The notes: a model not told the origin generated them from the letters alone. A stretch of 64,000 bases of DNA from Kribbella voronezhensis (GCF_004365175.1 NZ_SOCE01000001.1:1103154-1167153), one strand, 5' to 3'; shown: positions 33,142-41,665, numbered from the stretch's first letter. Numbers and translations are program-made.

Positions 33142-33711
33142 ATGTTTTCAGGGCGGAAGGCGCTGGCCACCGGACTGTTGCTGCTGCTCGCCGGTTGCGG
33201 CGGCGGCCCGCAACCGCCGGCCGAATCGACGCCGGCCGACACGATCGCCGAGCCGTCGTTCGAACCGACCGAGCCCGAGTCGACCCAGCCGGTCCAACCC
33301 CGGCCGTCCCTCGACCTGGCCTCGGCGCCGATCGGTGGCAACGTCCAGGAGAACGGCATCTTCCGCTGCGCCGAGGTCAACTGGCTCGGCCGGAGCCCGA
33401 TCCCGGCCGGCACCACCATCGTCACCGGCCCTCCGCACGTCGAGCCCGGCGGTGTCTTCGAACTGGACCAGCGAGGCTGCCCGGCCGACGCACGGCCGTG
33501 TCCCGACGTCCAGTGGGTCCGCAGCAACTTCCAGCCCTGCTTCGTCGGCGCTCGCCAGGTCGCCGCCGGCACCGAAGACATCGCACTGATCATGCCGATC
33601 CATGCCACCTGCACCACCGAGGCGGACTGCCGGAGCCTCGCCGGTGATCAGCCCGGCAGCCAGATCGGGTTCACTCCAGGCGACCTGCCCTCCGCATCCC
33701 CGAGCGGCTGA
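33142..33711 (+). CDS. Predicted lipoprotein, unrecognised
   Basis: Secreted protein of 189 aa. The signal peptide MFSGRKALATGLLLLLAGC ends in a lipobox (LLAGC), so Cys19 should be lipidated. A Pro/Thr/Glu-rich linker (about 25-70) leads to a small domain with six further Cys (FRCAEVN, RGCPADARPCPDV, FQPCFVG, HATCTTEADC), likely disulphide-bonded. I do not recognise the domain. ATG 33142 follows GGGCGAG. The stop overlaps the start of the next membrane gene by one base (TGATG), so the two are coupled and probably form one envelope complex. Confidence 0.72.
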   Translation: MFSGRKALATGLLLLLAGCGGGPQPPAESTPADTIAEPSFEPTEPESTQPVQPRPSLDLASAPIGGNVQENGIFRCAEVNWLGRSPIPAGTTIVTGPPHVEPGGVFELDQRGCPADARPCPDVQWVRSNFQPCFVGARQVAAGTEDIALIMPIHATCTTEADCRSLAGDQPGSQIGFTPGDLPSASPSG

Positions 33712-34553
33712 TGGCCGGCGAACGGTCCCAGGCCGAGCGCTGGGTCAGCTTCGCCGCCGGCATCGTCGCACCGGTGACGCTGATCAGCGGCCTGTTGTTC
33801 TACTTCGGCTACGTGTCCGCGCGAGCGCAGTACGAGTACTTCGGGATCGATGTCGACACCGTCGGCCTGAGCACGCAGGACTACGTGATGCGCAGCCCAC
33901 AACCGCTGCTGGTCCCGCTGCTCGCCTTCGCTTTGCTGGCAGTCGCCGCTCTCCTACTGCACAACGTCATCCGCGCCCACTTGGCGGTCGGCCCCCTTCG
34001 CCACGCGCGAATCGTGGCGACCGCAGTACTTGTCGTCGGCATCGCCGGCCTGCTTGCGCACCCGCTCATCGGCGACATCGCGTACTACGCGTTGGTGGTG
34101 CCGGTGGTGATCGGCCTGGCCGCAGCAGCCCTCGGCTATGTCTCCTTCCTGACGACCAAAGCCCGGCCAGAGCTCGGCAATCAGCACGTGCTGCTCGGTC
34201 TGCTCGCCGTGGTCACCATCACCTGCGCCTTCTGGGCAACGGCGACAACGGCGCAGTACTCCGGGCGTGCGCTGGCCAAGTCCGACGCCGAGCACCTCGG
34301 ACAGTTCCCGGTGGTCATCCTCGACACCAAGGAACGCCTTCAACTCCGATCCCCGGGAATCGAGGAGACCGTACTGCGACCTGGCGCGGGTCAGACCTTC
34401 AACTTCCGGTACCGCGGGCTCCGGTTGCTCGTGGTCGGGGAGAATCGGCTGTTCCTCGTGCCGCAGAAGTGGAGTGCGTCGGACACCACGTTCGTCGTAC
34501 CGCTGGACGGCTCGATCCGGGTGCAGTTCCAGTTCCAGAACGATCCGCCGTAG
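33711..34553 (+). CDS. Four-helix membrane protein, unrecognised
   Basis: Protein of 280 aa with hydrophobic segments near residues 13-35, 64-86, 100-120, 124-145 and possibly 160-178. A C-terminal extracytoplasmic or cytoplasmic beta-rich part of about 90 residues follows, ending FVVPLDGSIRVQFQFQ. FYFGYVSARAQYEYFGID after the first helix is a motif I have seen in uncharacterised actinobacterial membrane proteins. No catalytic motif. It is translationally coupled to the lipoprotein gene and converges on the LacI gene with 3 bp between. Confidence 0.68.
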   Translation: MAGERSQAERWVSFAAGIVAPVTLISGLLFYFGYVSARAQYEYFGIDVDTVGLSTQDYVMRSPQPLLVPLLAFALLAVAALLLHNVIRAHLAVGPLRHARIVATAVLVVGIAGLLAHPLIGDIAYYALVVPVVIGLAAAALGYVSFLTTKARPELGNQHVLLGLLAVVTITCAFWATATTAQYSGRALAKSDAEHLGQFPVVILDTKERLQLRSPGIEETVLRPGAGQTFNFRYRGLRLLVVGENRLFLVPQKWSASDTTFVVPLDGSIRVQFQFQNDPP

Positions 34554-34556
34554 CCC

Positions 34557-35588
34557 CTACGCCGAGCCGCGGATGATCAGTTCGGTACTGAAGATCTCCG
34601 GGCCGGTCAGATCGGCACCGGCGATCTTGGCCAGCAGAATCTCCGCCAGCCTGGTACCTAGCTGTACGACGGGTTGCCGCACCGTCGTCAGTTTCGGCGT
34701 CGTCGTGGTCGCGACGACCGAGTCGTCGAAGCCGACCACCGCCACGTCCTCCGGCACCCGCCGGCCGAGTTGCGAGATCACCCGCAGCGCCGCCGTGGCC
34801 ATCAAGTCGTTGGCGACGAACAGCCCGTCGAGATCGGGATGCTCGTCGAAGAGCTTCAGCGCCGCCTGCTCACCGCCGTCGGCCGTGAAATCGCCGTACG
34901 CGACCGCTTCGGGGATGCCCTGCTCGGCCATCACCTGCTGGTACCCGGTCAGTCGGTCTATCCCAGCCGTCATGTCCAACGGCCCAGCGACCGTGCCGAG
35001 TTTGCGACGCCCCTTCGACAGCAGATACTCCACTGCCGTCCGCGCGCCGGCCACGTTGTCCACGTCGACGCTCGCGACCGGCTTCTCCACCCCGAGTGGG
35101 CGGGCGCTGAACACGATCGGCAACGGCAACTGGGCCAGCTCCTGCAGCACGTTGTCGCGGCCGTGGTGGCTGACGATGATCGCGCCGTCCACGTGGCCGC
35201 CGCGCAGGTACCGCAACAGCCGCTGGTCGTCTCCCGCGGACGGCTCGATCAGCAGCACCAACTGCGACGACGTCGGCGCCAGCGCGGAGCTCACGCCGCG
35301 CAGGATCCCGGCGAAGAACGGGTCGGAGAACACCCGGCTGTCCGGCTCCGGCACCACCAGCGCGACCGAGTCAGTACGACGGGTCACCAGCGCTCGGGCA
35401 GCCCGGTTCGGCACGTAGCCGAGCTCGACGATCGCGCGCTCGACCGCGGCCACCGTGTCCGGCAGCACCTTCGGCGATCCGTTCACCACCCGCGACACCG
35501 TCGCCCGCGAAACACCGGCCAGCGCGGCCACCTGTTCCAGGGTCGGGGACAGCGAGTCGTAGCTCTGCCTGGACGACGGCTTCGACAA
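34557..35588 (-). CDS. LacI-family transcriptional regulator
   Basis: Repressor of 343 aa. The helix-turn-helix LEQVAALAGVSRATVSRVVNGSPKV lies at about 17-41, the hinge helix at YVPNRAARALVTRR, and a periplasmic-binding-like sensor domain from about residue 75. FVANDLMATAALRVI and VAVVGFDDS are family blocks. It lies 54 bp downstream of a sugar-binding lipoprotein gene on the same strand. Palindromes suited to LacI proteins occur before each gene (35609-35618 and 36996-37007), so autoregulation and control of the binding protein are likely. Confidence 0.9.
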   Translation of the reverse strand: MSKPSSRQSYDSLSPTLEQVAALAGVSRATVSRVVNGSPKVLPDTVAAVERAIVELGYVPNRAARALVTRRTDSVALVVPEPDSRVFSDPFFAGILRGVSSALAPTSSQLVLLIEPSAGDDQRLLRYLRGGHVDGAIIVSHHGRDNVLQELAQLPLPIVFSARPLGVEKPVASVDVDNVAGARTAVEYLLSKGRRKLGTVAGPLDMTAGIDRLTGYQQVMAEQGIPEAVAYGDFTADGGEQAALKLFDEHPDLDGLFVANDLMATAALRVISQLGRRVPEDVAVVGFDDSVVATTTTPKLTTVRQPVVQLGTRLAEILLAKIAGADLTGPEIFSTELIIRGSA

Positions 35589-35608
35589 CGGACCTCCCCG
35601 ACTGGTGC

Positions 35609-35618
35609 TGAACGTTCA
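35609..35618. promoter_or_regulatory. Candidate LacI operator before lacI-type gene
   Basis: TGAACGTTCA is a perfect 10-bp palindrome with a central CG, 20 bp upstream of the regulator start. Confidence 0.4.
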
Positions 35619-35642
35619 CACCGTAGTACGTCCGGTCGTCAG

Positions 35643-36968
35643 TCAGCTGGTTTTCCGGACGTTCGCCGCCTTGTCGCTGTCCCGGAGTGCTTGTTTCCAG
35701 GCCGCCGCCGGGGACTGCTTGCCCGTCTCGATCCGGTTCAGCGCTTCGGAGAAGACCTGGTTGATCTCGCCGTCGCGGGGGCCCTTGTGTTGTTTGAGGA
35801 TCACGTTCTGGGCCCGGTTGATGAAGATCTTGCCGACCGGTGCGTTGTTGAAGTACGGGTTGATCTGCGACTTCACCTGCGGGGAGTCGTAGGCATCGGT
35901 GGTCGACGGGAACGACCCGACCTTCTTGAACACCTTGATCTGCTGCTCCGGCGCGGTCAGCCAGGCGGCCAGTTTGGCGGCTTCCTCGGGATTGGCCGAC
36001 TGGGTCGGCACGGTCAGGTAGGACCCGCCCCAGTTGCCGCCGCCGCCGGGGAACACGTCGGCGACGTCCCACTTGCCCTTGCCGAAGCTTCCCGCGTTGT
36101 CCTGGATGACGCCGAGCAGCCAGCCCGGGCAGGCGATGGTCGCGAACGCATCGGAGCGGAAACTCTTGTTCCACGCGTCGGTCCAGGCCGGCAGCTTCGC
36201 CGACAGGCCCTGCTCGGTGCCGGCGACGACCTGGTTCCAGGTCTTCTTCAGCAGGTCGTTCTCGGCGCCCAGGTAGCGGTCCTGGTTGGAGTAGTAGGCC
36301 TGGATCAACTGGTTGCGCATCGCGTCCCAGGTCACCGTCGCGGAGTCGTACCAGGCGGAGTTCGGCACTTTCGCCTTGAACTTGCGGCCGTAGGAGAAGT
36401 ACGACGCCCAGTCCGGGAACAGCTTGGCGACCTCGGTGCGGTCCGTCGGCAGGCCGGCCTTGGCGAACAGGTCCTTGCGGTAGCACATCGCCATCGGCCC
36501 GATGTCCGTGCCGTACCCGATGATCCGGCCGTCGCCGGTGGTCGCGCCGGCCGTCTTCCAGTCCAGCCAGCGCGACTTCAGGTCGTCGGCGCCGTACTGG
36601 CGCAGGTCGACGAACTTGTCGGCCTTGGCCAGGTACTTGTAGATCCAGCTGACCTCCATCGCCTCGATGTCGGCCATCCCGGACCCGGCCGCGAGGTTGT
36701 CGTCGAGGTGCTTGATGTGCACGTCGACGGTCGGGGCGCGCCGTTCGGTGATCTTGATGTTCGGGTGCGCCGCCTCGTACTCGCGGTACAGGTCGCTGTA
36801 GCCGAACTCGTTGAAGGTCGCGATGGTCAGTTCCAGCTTCTGACCGTCGTCGTCTTTGGAGTCCGACGAGGCGGAGGACGGGTCGTTGCCACCGCAGGCC
36901 GAAACCAGCAAGGTGAGGCTGCAGGCTAGGAGGGCAACTGCGGTGCGATAGCCGGCACTGGGCCGCAT
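35643..36968 (-). CDS. ABC sugar-binding lipoprotein (family 1)
   Basis: Extracellular solute-binding protein of 441 aa. The signal peptide ends LLVSACGG, a lipobox, so the mature protein should be anchored outside by its lipidated Cys. The fold is that of family 1 sugar-binding proteins: FNEFGYSDLYREYEAAHPNIKITER (about 50-75) at the start, and WLTAPEQQIKVFKKVGSFPST near residue 340. Such proteins normally deliver oligosaccharides to a two-permease ABC importer. No permease gene lies next to it: upstream is hemW, downstream the LacI gene. It may use a distant permease or act as a sensor. ATG 36968 was chosen for the signal peptide. Confidence 0.88.
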   Translation of the reverse strand: MRPSAGYRTAVALLACSLTLLVSACGGNDPSSASSDSKDDDGQKLELTIATFNEFGYSDLYREYEAAHPNIKITERRAPTVDVHIKHLDDNLAAGSGMADIEAMEVSWIYKYLAKADKFVDLRQYGADDLKSRWLDWKTAGATTGDGRIIGYGTDIGPMAMCYRKDLFAKAGLPTDRTEVAKLFPDWASYFSYGRKFKAKVPNSAWYDSATVTWDAMRNQLIQAYYSNQDRYLGAENDLLKKTWNQVVAGTEQGLSAKLPAWTDAWNKSFRSDAFATIACPGWLLGVIQDNAGSFGKGKWDVADVFPGGGGNWGGSYLTVPTQSANPEEAAKLAAWLTAPEQQIKVFKKVGSFPSTTDAYDSPQVKSQINPYFNNAPVGKIFINRAQNVILKQHKGPRDGEINQVFSEALNRIETGKQSPAAAWKQALRDSDKAANVRKTS

Positions 36969-36993
36969 TGAATGCTCCCTGTTACTGGACGGG

Positions 36994-37009
36994 TTGAGAG
37001 CGCTCTCGG
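36994..37009. promoter_or_regulatory. LacI/CebR-type operator
   Basis: GAGAGCGCTCTC (36996-37007) is a perfect 12-bp palindrome 27 bp upstream of the binding-protein start. It closely resembles the GGGAGCGCTCCC boxes bound by CebR-type LacI regulators of oligosaccharide uptake in actinobacteria. The LacI gene at 34557-35588 is the obvious candidate binder. Confidence 0.68.
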
Positions 37010-37106
37010 TTGGTAAACCGACCTGAGTTTCGAGCGTTTCAACTGAGTGTGTCAAGCACCACATCGTTACTCTGAGACACCACGCCGCGTTGGTCAGTAC
37101 ATAGCA

Positions 37107-37195
37107 GACCAAATAGTCACTGTGCGAACCACACCGGTGACTGACAGCGTAAATTCCTGGCAAACAGCTGTGTTGGCACAAGCAACTATTTGGTC
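37107..37195. repeat. AT-rich inverted repeat after hemW
   Basis: GACCAAATAGT (37107-37117) and ACTATTTGGTC (37185-37195) form an exact 11-bp inverted repeat 67 bp apart. Inside it, GTGC and GCAC extend the pairing after a 4/5-nt internal loop. The roughly 230-bp gap between hemW and the binding-protein gene is visibly AT-richer than its neighbours. The right arm overlaps the hemW stop codon. It could be a degraded mobile-element end pair or a structured RNA; neither can be shown here. Confidence 0.55.
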
Positions 37196-38405
37196 ACGGC
37201 AGCAGTTCGCGGACGACCGCGTCGGCCAGCAGCCGACCACGGCGAGTGAGCACGAGGCGTCCTTCGGCCTCGATCAGCAAGCCGTCACCGACCGCGTCCG
37301 CGACGGCCGCACGACCACCCTCGTCCAGTACGTCGAGAGGCAGGCCGGCCCGCAGCCTGATCTCCAGCAGCACCCGCTCGACCCGACGCGTCTCGTCGTC
37401 GAGCACTTCCCGCGCGTACGCCGGACTCGCGCCCGAGGCGATCCGGTCGGCGTACGCCGTCGGGTGCTTCACGTTCCACCAGCGCACCCCGCCGACGTGG
37501 CTGTGCGCGCCCGGCCCGATGCCCCACCAGGTGTCGCCTCGCCAGTACAGCTCGTTGTGGCGGCACCGAGCGTCCGTCGTACGGGCCCAGTTGGACACCT
37601 CGTACCAGCCGAGTCCCGCGCTGGTCAGCAGGTCGTCGGCGAGCACGTATTTGTCGGCCAGGTCGTCGTCGTCCGGCATCGGCAACTCGCCACGGCGTAC
37701 CCGACGGGCCAACTGCGTGCCGTCCTCGACGATCAGCGCGTAGGCGCTCACGTGGTCGGGATCGGCGGAGAGCGCGGACTCCAGCGAAGTCCGCCAATCC
37801 TCGAGCGACTCCCCCGGGGTGCCGTAGATGAGGTCCAGATTCACGTGCTCGAAGCCGGCGGCCGTCGCTTCCTTCACCGCCTGCAGAGCGCGCCCGGGCG
37901 TGTGTGTGCGATCCAGAATCTGCAGCACGTGCGGACTCGCACTCTGCATCCCGAACGAGACGCGCGTGAAGCCGGCTTCGAGCAGCTCCTCCAGATACCG
38001 CGGATCCACGGACTCCGGGTTCGCCTCCGTGGTCACCTCGGCACCCGGTGCCAGCCCGAACTCATCCCGTACTGCGGCCAGCATCAACCCGAGATCCTCG
38101 GCCGGCAGCAGCGTCGGCGTACCCCCACCGAAGAACACCGTCTCGACCGGCCGATCCAGCTCCCCCAGCACCCGCCTGGCCAGCCGCACTTCCTCGACGG
38201 CGGTCTGCGCGTACGACGCCTGAGACCCGCCGCCACCCAACTCCTTGGCGGTATAGGTGTTGAAGTCGCAATACCCACAACGAGCCGCACAGAACGGCAC
38301 ATGCAGATAAAACCCGAACGGCCTTGCCCCCGCCTCCCGAACCGCGCGCTCCGGCAACGCCCCATCCGCAGGCGCAACCTCCCCCTCAGGCAATATCGAC
38401 GGCAC
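37194..38405 (-). CDS. hemW: Radical SAM protein HemW
   Basis: Haem chaperone of the radical SAM superfamily (403 aa), often misnamed coproporphyrinogen oxidase. The iron-sulphur cluster motif is C39-x3-C43-x2-C46 in HVPFCAARCGYC. FFGGGTPTLLP and TEANPES are the SAM-binding blocks. The fourth cysteine that follows the triad in true HemN (CxxxCxxCxC) is absent, as in HemW: the residues after C46 are DFN. HNELYWRGDTWWGIGPGAHSHV is the C-terminal family block. The gene belongs to the conserved lepA-hemW-DUF3097-hrcA order, although accessory genes now separate hemW from lepA by about 16 kb. Confidence 0.93.
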   Translation of the reverse strand: MPSILPEGEVAPADGALPERAVREAGARPFGFYLHVPFCAARCGYCDFNTYTAKELGGGGSQASYAQTAVEEVRLARRVLGELDRPVETVFFGGGTPTLLPAEDLGLMLAAVRDEFGLAPGAEVTTEANPESVDPRYLEELLEAGFTRVSFGMQSASPHVLQILDRTHTPGRALQAVKEATAAGFEHVNLDLIYGTPGESLEDWRTSLESALSADPDHVSAYALIVEDGTQLARRVRRGELPMPDDDDLADKYVLADDLLTSAGLGWYEVSNWARTTDARCRHNELYWRGDTWWGIGPGAHSHVGGVRWWNVKHPTAYADRIASGASPAYAREVLDDETRRVERVLLEIRLRAGLPLDVLDEGGRAAVADAVGDGLLIEAEGRLVLTRRGRLLADAVVRELLP

Positions 38406-38440
38406 CCACCCATCCTACGGACGCCCCCACGCCGGCCCCC

Positions 38441-38515
38441 CGCTCACTCCTCCGTCGTTCACTCGAGGCTCGCTCCCACCCACCCCACAACGCGGCTCCT
38501 CCGTCGCCGCTCAAC
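38441..38515 (-). repeat. Diverged copy of the 159-bp repeat core
   Basis: On the minus strand the order TTGAGCGGC, loop GACGGAGGA, then GTGGGGTGGGTGGGAGCGAGCC and a second GACGGAGGA parallels the repeats at 8.9-10.1 kb. The hairpin GCGGC/GCCGC (38492-38496 and 38506-38510) around the 9-nt loop is exact, with stem bases different from the other copies, so pairing is kept while sequence changed. The second hairpin has lost its pairing. It lies in the 317-bp gap downstream of no obvious gene and just upstream of hemW. Confidence 0.5.
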
Positions 38516-38685
38516 CGGTGGTTGCGGTGGATGCCCAGGCGAGCTTCGCAAGACAACCCATCAGCTCGACGACACGAGGCGCGAATGTGACCGCTCCGCA
38601 GAACTTGCCCGCCGGTTCTCGCCACCTGCGAGATAGCTTCGCGCACGCATTGGATCGCTGCCTGCAGTTCCGACATGTCCGCCAT
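38511..38685 (-). pseudogene. Possible small decayed gene
   Basis: The frame from ATG 38685 reads MADMSELQAAIQCVREAISQVA, an amphipathic helix start. After about residue 28 it loses protein-like character. Another frame then reads FAPRVVELMGCLAKLAW and stops at 38511. This looks like one small helical protein broken by a frameshift, but the stretch is too short to be sure and no family is recognised. It follows the gene at 38723-39646 on the same strand. Confidence 0.22.
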
Positions 38686-38722
38686 CCAGTCACCCGGTCG
38701 GCGGTGGTCCTGCACGCTTCCG

Positions 38723-39646
38723 CTACGGGGTTGCGTCTGGGTAGTTGACTACCTCGACGCTCTTGTCGCCTGGTTTGCGGATGTTGGTGGTGTTGGTGGG
38801 TTCGAGGGGGTAGATGTAGCGGTCGCCTTTGGTCAGGGGCTTGGCGTGTTGGAGGTCGTGCCAGCCTCGGAGGTCGCGGAGCTTGGACTGTTTCAGGAGG
38901 GTCTCGAGCATCTGCAGCCAGGCCGCGCGGTACGCGGGTTTCTTCACCGAGAGGGCGGCGGGGAGCTTCGCGTCGAACGCGTCGGTCGCCAACTGCTCGG
39001 CTTCGGTCGGGGACTTGGCGGGGCCGAACTTCTGGCCGGCCATGCCGGCGATCGTGGTGGTGATCAGGCCGTAGGTGAGGTCGTAGGCCCGCCTGGCATC
39101 GTCGAGATGCTCCTGCTCGCCCTCGCGAATCGTCGCCGACATCGCGTCGGTGACGCGGTGCCAGGCCTCATAAGTTTTCTTGCCAGGACCGGGCGCCGTA
39201 CGGGTTCCCCATTTGTGGTCGCCGGCGGCCGGGTAGAACGAGTCGTGGACGGCGTCGGGCGACGCGACCGGTGGGTCGACGGTGACGAAGTGGTCGCCGC
39301 CCGGCTTCGGCGGGTGGATCCAGGTGGTGGTGAAGTTCGGCGAAACGAAGGCACCGGCCATCTTGATCCCGGTCCACCCGGCCGCGGCCCCGAGCGCCGA
39401 ACTCGCCTCGTTGGCCTGGATCGCATCCATACCACCGGGCGGAGCCTGGGCGGCAGTCGTTCCAGCCCGTACGACGAGAACCTCGGGCGACCCGGGTGGA
39501 GTCCGTTCGTGCAGGCTCGACATCAGCTGGCAGACGGCCGCGTTACCGGCCGTTCGCTGCAGCTGTGCGAGCGGTCCGTCGCCATCAATGCGCAGGCCCG
39601 GCGAGACCTCCGCCGCACGCGACTGCCGGCCCTTGTGACTGCGCAT
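38723..39646 (-). CDS. LQRTAGNAAV-motif protein, possible secreted effector
   Basis: Protein of 307 aa, no classical signal peptide. Residues 25-42 (PLAQLQRTAGNAAVCQLM) match the LQR..GN.AV..LL motif found near the N-terminus of many proteins linked to extracellular contractile injection systems, and next to DUF4157 metallopeptidase domains. The remainder is not recognised. It has a His/Glu-rich segment, IREGEQEHLDDARRAYDL (about 174-191), that could bind metal, and charged helices after it. No contractile-tail genes occur in this window. Its stop is 37 bp from a possible decayed small gene. The effector role is inference from one motif. Confidence 0.55.
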   Translation of the reverse strand: MRSHKGRQSRAAEVSPGLRIDGDGPLAQLQRTAGNAAVCQLMSSLHERTPPGSPEVLVVRAGTTAAQAPPGGMDAIQANEASSALGAAAGWTGIKMAGAFVSPNFTTTWIHPPKPGGDHFVTVDPPVASPDAVHDSFYPAAGDHKWGTRTAPGPGKKTYEAWHRVTDAMSATIREGEQEHLDDARRAYDLTYGLITTTIAGMAGQKFGPAKSPTEAEQLATDAFDAKLPAALSVKKPAYRAAWLQMLETLLKQSKLRDLRGWHDLQHAKPLTKGDRYIYPLEPTNTTNIRKPGDKSVEVVNYPDATP

Positions 39647-39735
39647 CCGCCACCTCCCCCGGCAACCCTTACCGCGAGATTAGCCCTCCGAACCGACACT
39701 GTCCCGCCCTCACACCGAGCAGCGGGAGACGTGGA

Positions 39736-41571
39736 CTACTCGTACATCTTGTCCAAGACATCGCCATAGGTGACTTCGACGTGCTTGCGCTTGAGCTTCA
39801 GGCTGGGCGTCAAGGCGCCGTCCTCGACGGTGAGGTCTCGTTCGAGGATGGTGAACTTCTTGACGGTCTCCCAGCGATTCAGGCCGGCGTTGAGTTCGTC
39901 GACGTAGCCCTGGACCATGGCGTGGGCAGCGTCCGAGGTGACGATCTCGGCGTACGGTTTGCCGCCGAGCCCGTTCTGCTGCGCCCAGCCCTCGATCGCC
40001 TCGGGGTCCAGCGTGACCAGGGCGGAGACGAAGTTGCGCTGGTTGCCGTGGACCAGGAACTGGCTGGCGTACGGGCAGATCATCTTGAACCGGCCCTCGA
40101 TCACCTGCGGCGCGACGTACTTGCCGCCGGAGGTCTTGAACAGGTCCTTCTTCCGGTCGGTGATGAAGAGGAACTCGTCCTCGAAGTGCCCGATGTCCCC
40201 GGTGTGGAACCAGCCCTCGGCGTCGATCACCTCGGCGGTCTGCTCGGGCAGGTTGTGGTAGCCGCTCATCACACCGGGACCCTTGATCAGGATCTCGCCG
40301 TCCTCGGCGATCTTGAACTCCGCGGCCGGGAAGACCGGACCAACGCTGCCGAGTCGATACCGATCCGGCCGGTTCAGCGTCGAGCCGGCGGCGGTCTCGG
40401 AGAGCCCGTAGCCCTCCAGGATCAGCAGCCCGGCGGCGTGGAACCACTCGGCGAGCTTCTTGTCCAGCGCGGCCGAACCGGACACGAAGAACCGGATCTT
40501 CCCACCGAAGCGGTCCCGGATCTTCGACAGCACCAGCTTGTCCGCCACGGCGTACTGCGCGGCCAGGACGCCGCTGGGCTCCTTGCCCTGCTGGCGAAGC
40601 TTGGACACCTGGGAGCCGATGCCGAAGGCCCAGTGGAACAGCTTCGCCTTGACGCCGCCCTCGGCCTCCATCATCGTCACGATCCGCCCGTGCGCCTTCT
40701 CGAAGACGCGCGGCGCGGCGGCCATGAAGGTCGGCTGGACGGCGGCCGCGTTGGCCACGATCTTGTCCACCCGGCCGTCGATCGCGGTCGCGAAACCGAT
40801 CTGGAACTGTACGGCGAGCAGCACCTGGCCGAAGACGTGCGACAAGGGCAACCACAGCAACTGCAGGTCGTCCGGGCTCAGCACCCGGATGCCTTCCACC
40901 GCGGCCCCCTCGTACGTCCAGACCGAGTGCGGCAGGCGCACACCCTTCGGGCGCCCGGTCGTACCGGACGTGTAGACCAGCGTGCACAGGTGCTCCGGCC
41001 GGATCTGCCCGATCCGTTCGTCGACAGCCGCCGCGTTCTGCTCCAGCAACTGAGCCCCGAGCTCGTCGAGCGCGGACAGGCTGATCACCCAGTCGCCGTC
41101 ACGCTCTTCCGGCGAACCGTCGATCAGGACGACCTTCTGCAGCGACGGCAACTCCGACCTGTGTTCTCGCAGCTTGTCCACCTGGCCGGCGTCCTCGGCG
41201 AACACGACCCGGACCTCCGCGTCGGCCACGATGTAGGCGACGTCGGCGGCCATCGTGGTCGGGTAGATCGTGGTGGTCGCGGCCGCCGCGAGAACCGCGG
41301 CGAGGTAGCACTGGACCCATTCGAGCCGGGTGCTCGCGGCAACGGCGACGCGCTGCTCGGGCTCGACCCCGAGCGCGATCAGGCCGGCGGCGCGACGGCG
41401 TACGAGCTCGTCGGTCTGCTGCCAGCTGACCGAGGCCCATTCCTCACCGGCCGGGTACCGGAAGGCCTCCCGGTGGGGTTGCGCGGCGACGCGGTCGAGG
41501 AACATCTGGGCGAGGTGCTCCTTGCGGGAGCTGAGCAACGCGAGCTGAGGACCGTCGGCAACGGGCTTCAT
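39736..41571 (-). CDS. Long-chain acyl-CoA synthetase (FadD15-like)
   Basis: AMP-forming fatty-acid:CoA ligase of 611 aa. The P-loop-like motif A3 is YTSGTTGRPKGV (about 194-205). The adenine motif is GYGLSETAAGS. HTGDIGHFEDEFLFITDRKKDLFKTSGGKYVAP carries the TGD, the hinge Asp and the catalytic Lys region. The length and the DRKKD(L/I)FKTSGGKYVAP block match the eukaryote-like long-chain group that includes mycobacterial FadD15. The enzyme activates fatty acids for beta-oxidation or lipid synthesis at the membrane face. It stands as a single gene, with about 90 bp on its downstream side, and the divergent PNGase A-like gene begins about 110 bp upstream. Confidence 0.92.
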   Translation of the reverse strand: MKPVADGPQLALLSSRKEHLAQMFLDRVAAQPHREAFRYPAGEEWASVSWQQTDELVRRRAAGLIALGVEPEQRVAVAASTRLEWVQCYLAAVLAAAATTTIYPTTMAADVAYIVADAEVRVVFAEDAGQVDKLREHRSELPSLQKVVLIDGSPEERDGDWVISLSALDELGAQLLEQNAAAVDERIGQIRPEHLCTLVYTSGTTGRPKGVRLPHSVWTYEGAAVEGIRVLSPDDLQLLWLPLSHVFGQVLLAVQFQIGFATAIDGRVDKIVANAAAVQPTFMAAAPRVFEKAHGRIVTMMEAEGGVKAKLFHWAFGIGSQVSKLRQQGKEPSGVLAAQYAVADKLVLSKIRDRFGGKIRFFVSGSAALDKKLAEWFHAAGLLILEGYGLSETAAGSTLNRPDRYRLGSVGPVFPAAEFKIAEDGEILIKGPGVMSGYHNLPEQTAEVIDAEGWFHTGDIGHFEDEFLFITDRKKDLFKTSGGKYVAPQVIEGRFKMICPYASQFLVHGNQRNFVSALVTLDPEAIEGWAQQNGLGGKPYAEIVTSDAAHAMVQGYVDELNAGLNRWETVKKFTILERDLTVEDGALTPSLKLKRKHVEVTYGDVLDKMYE

Positions 41572-41665
41572 GGCTGGCCTCCATCGGGGGTCAAGTGAAC
41601 CGAACGGTAATAGACGCAGCCAACCGTGACCATGGTCATCGCTTGCCCGTCCGCACCATCTCGAT

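Noticed and set aside
37161..37175. ACAGCTGT palindrome as an operator
   Set aside because: Eight-bp palindromes of this type are expected by chance, and it lies inside the larger inverted repeat with no gene start nearby.
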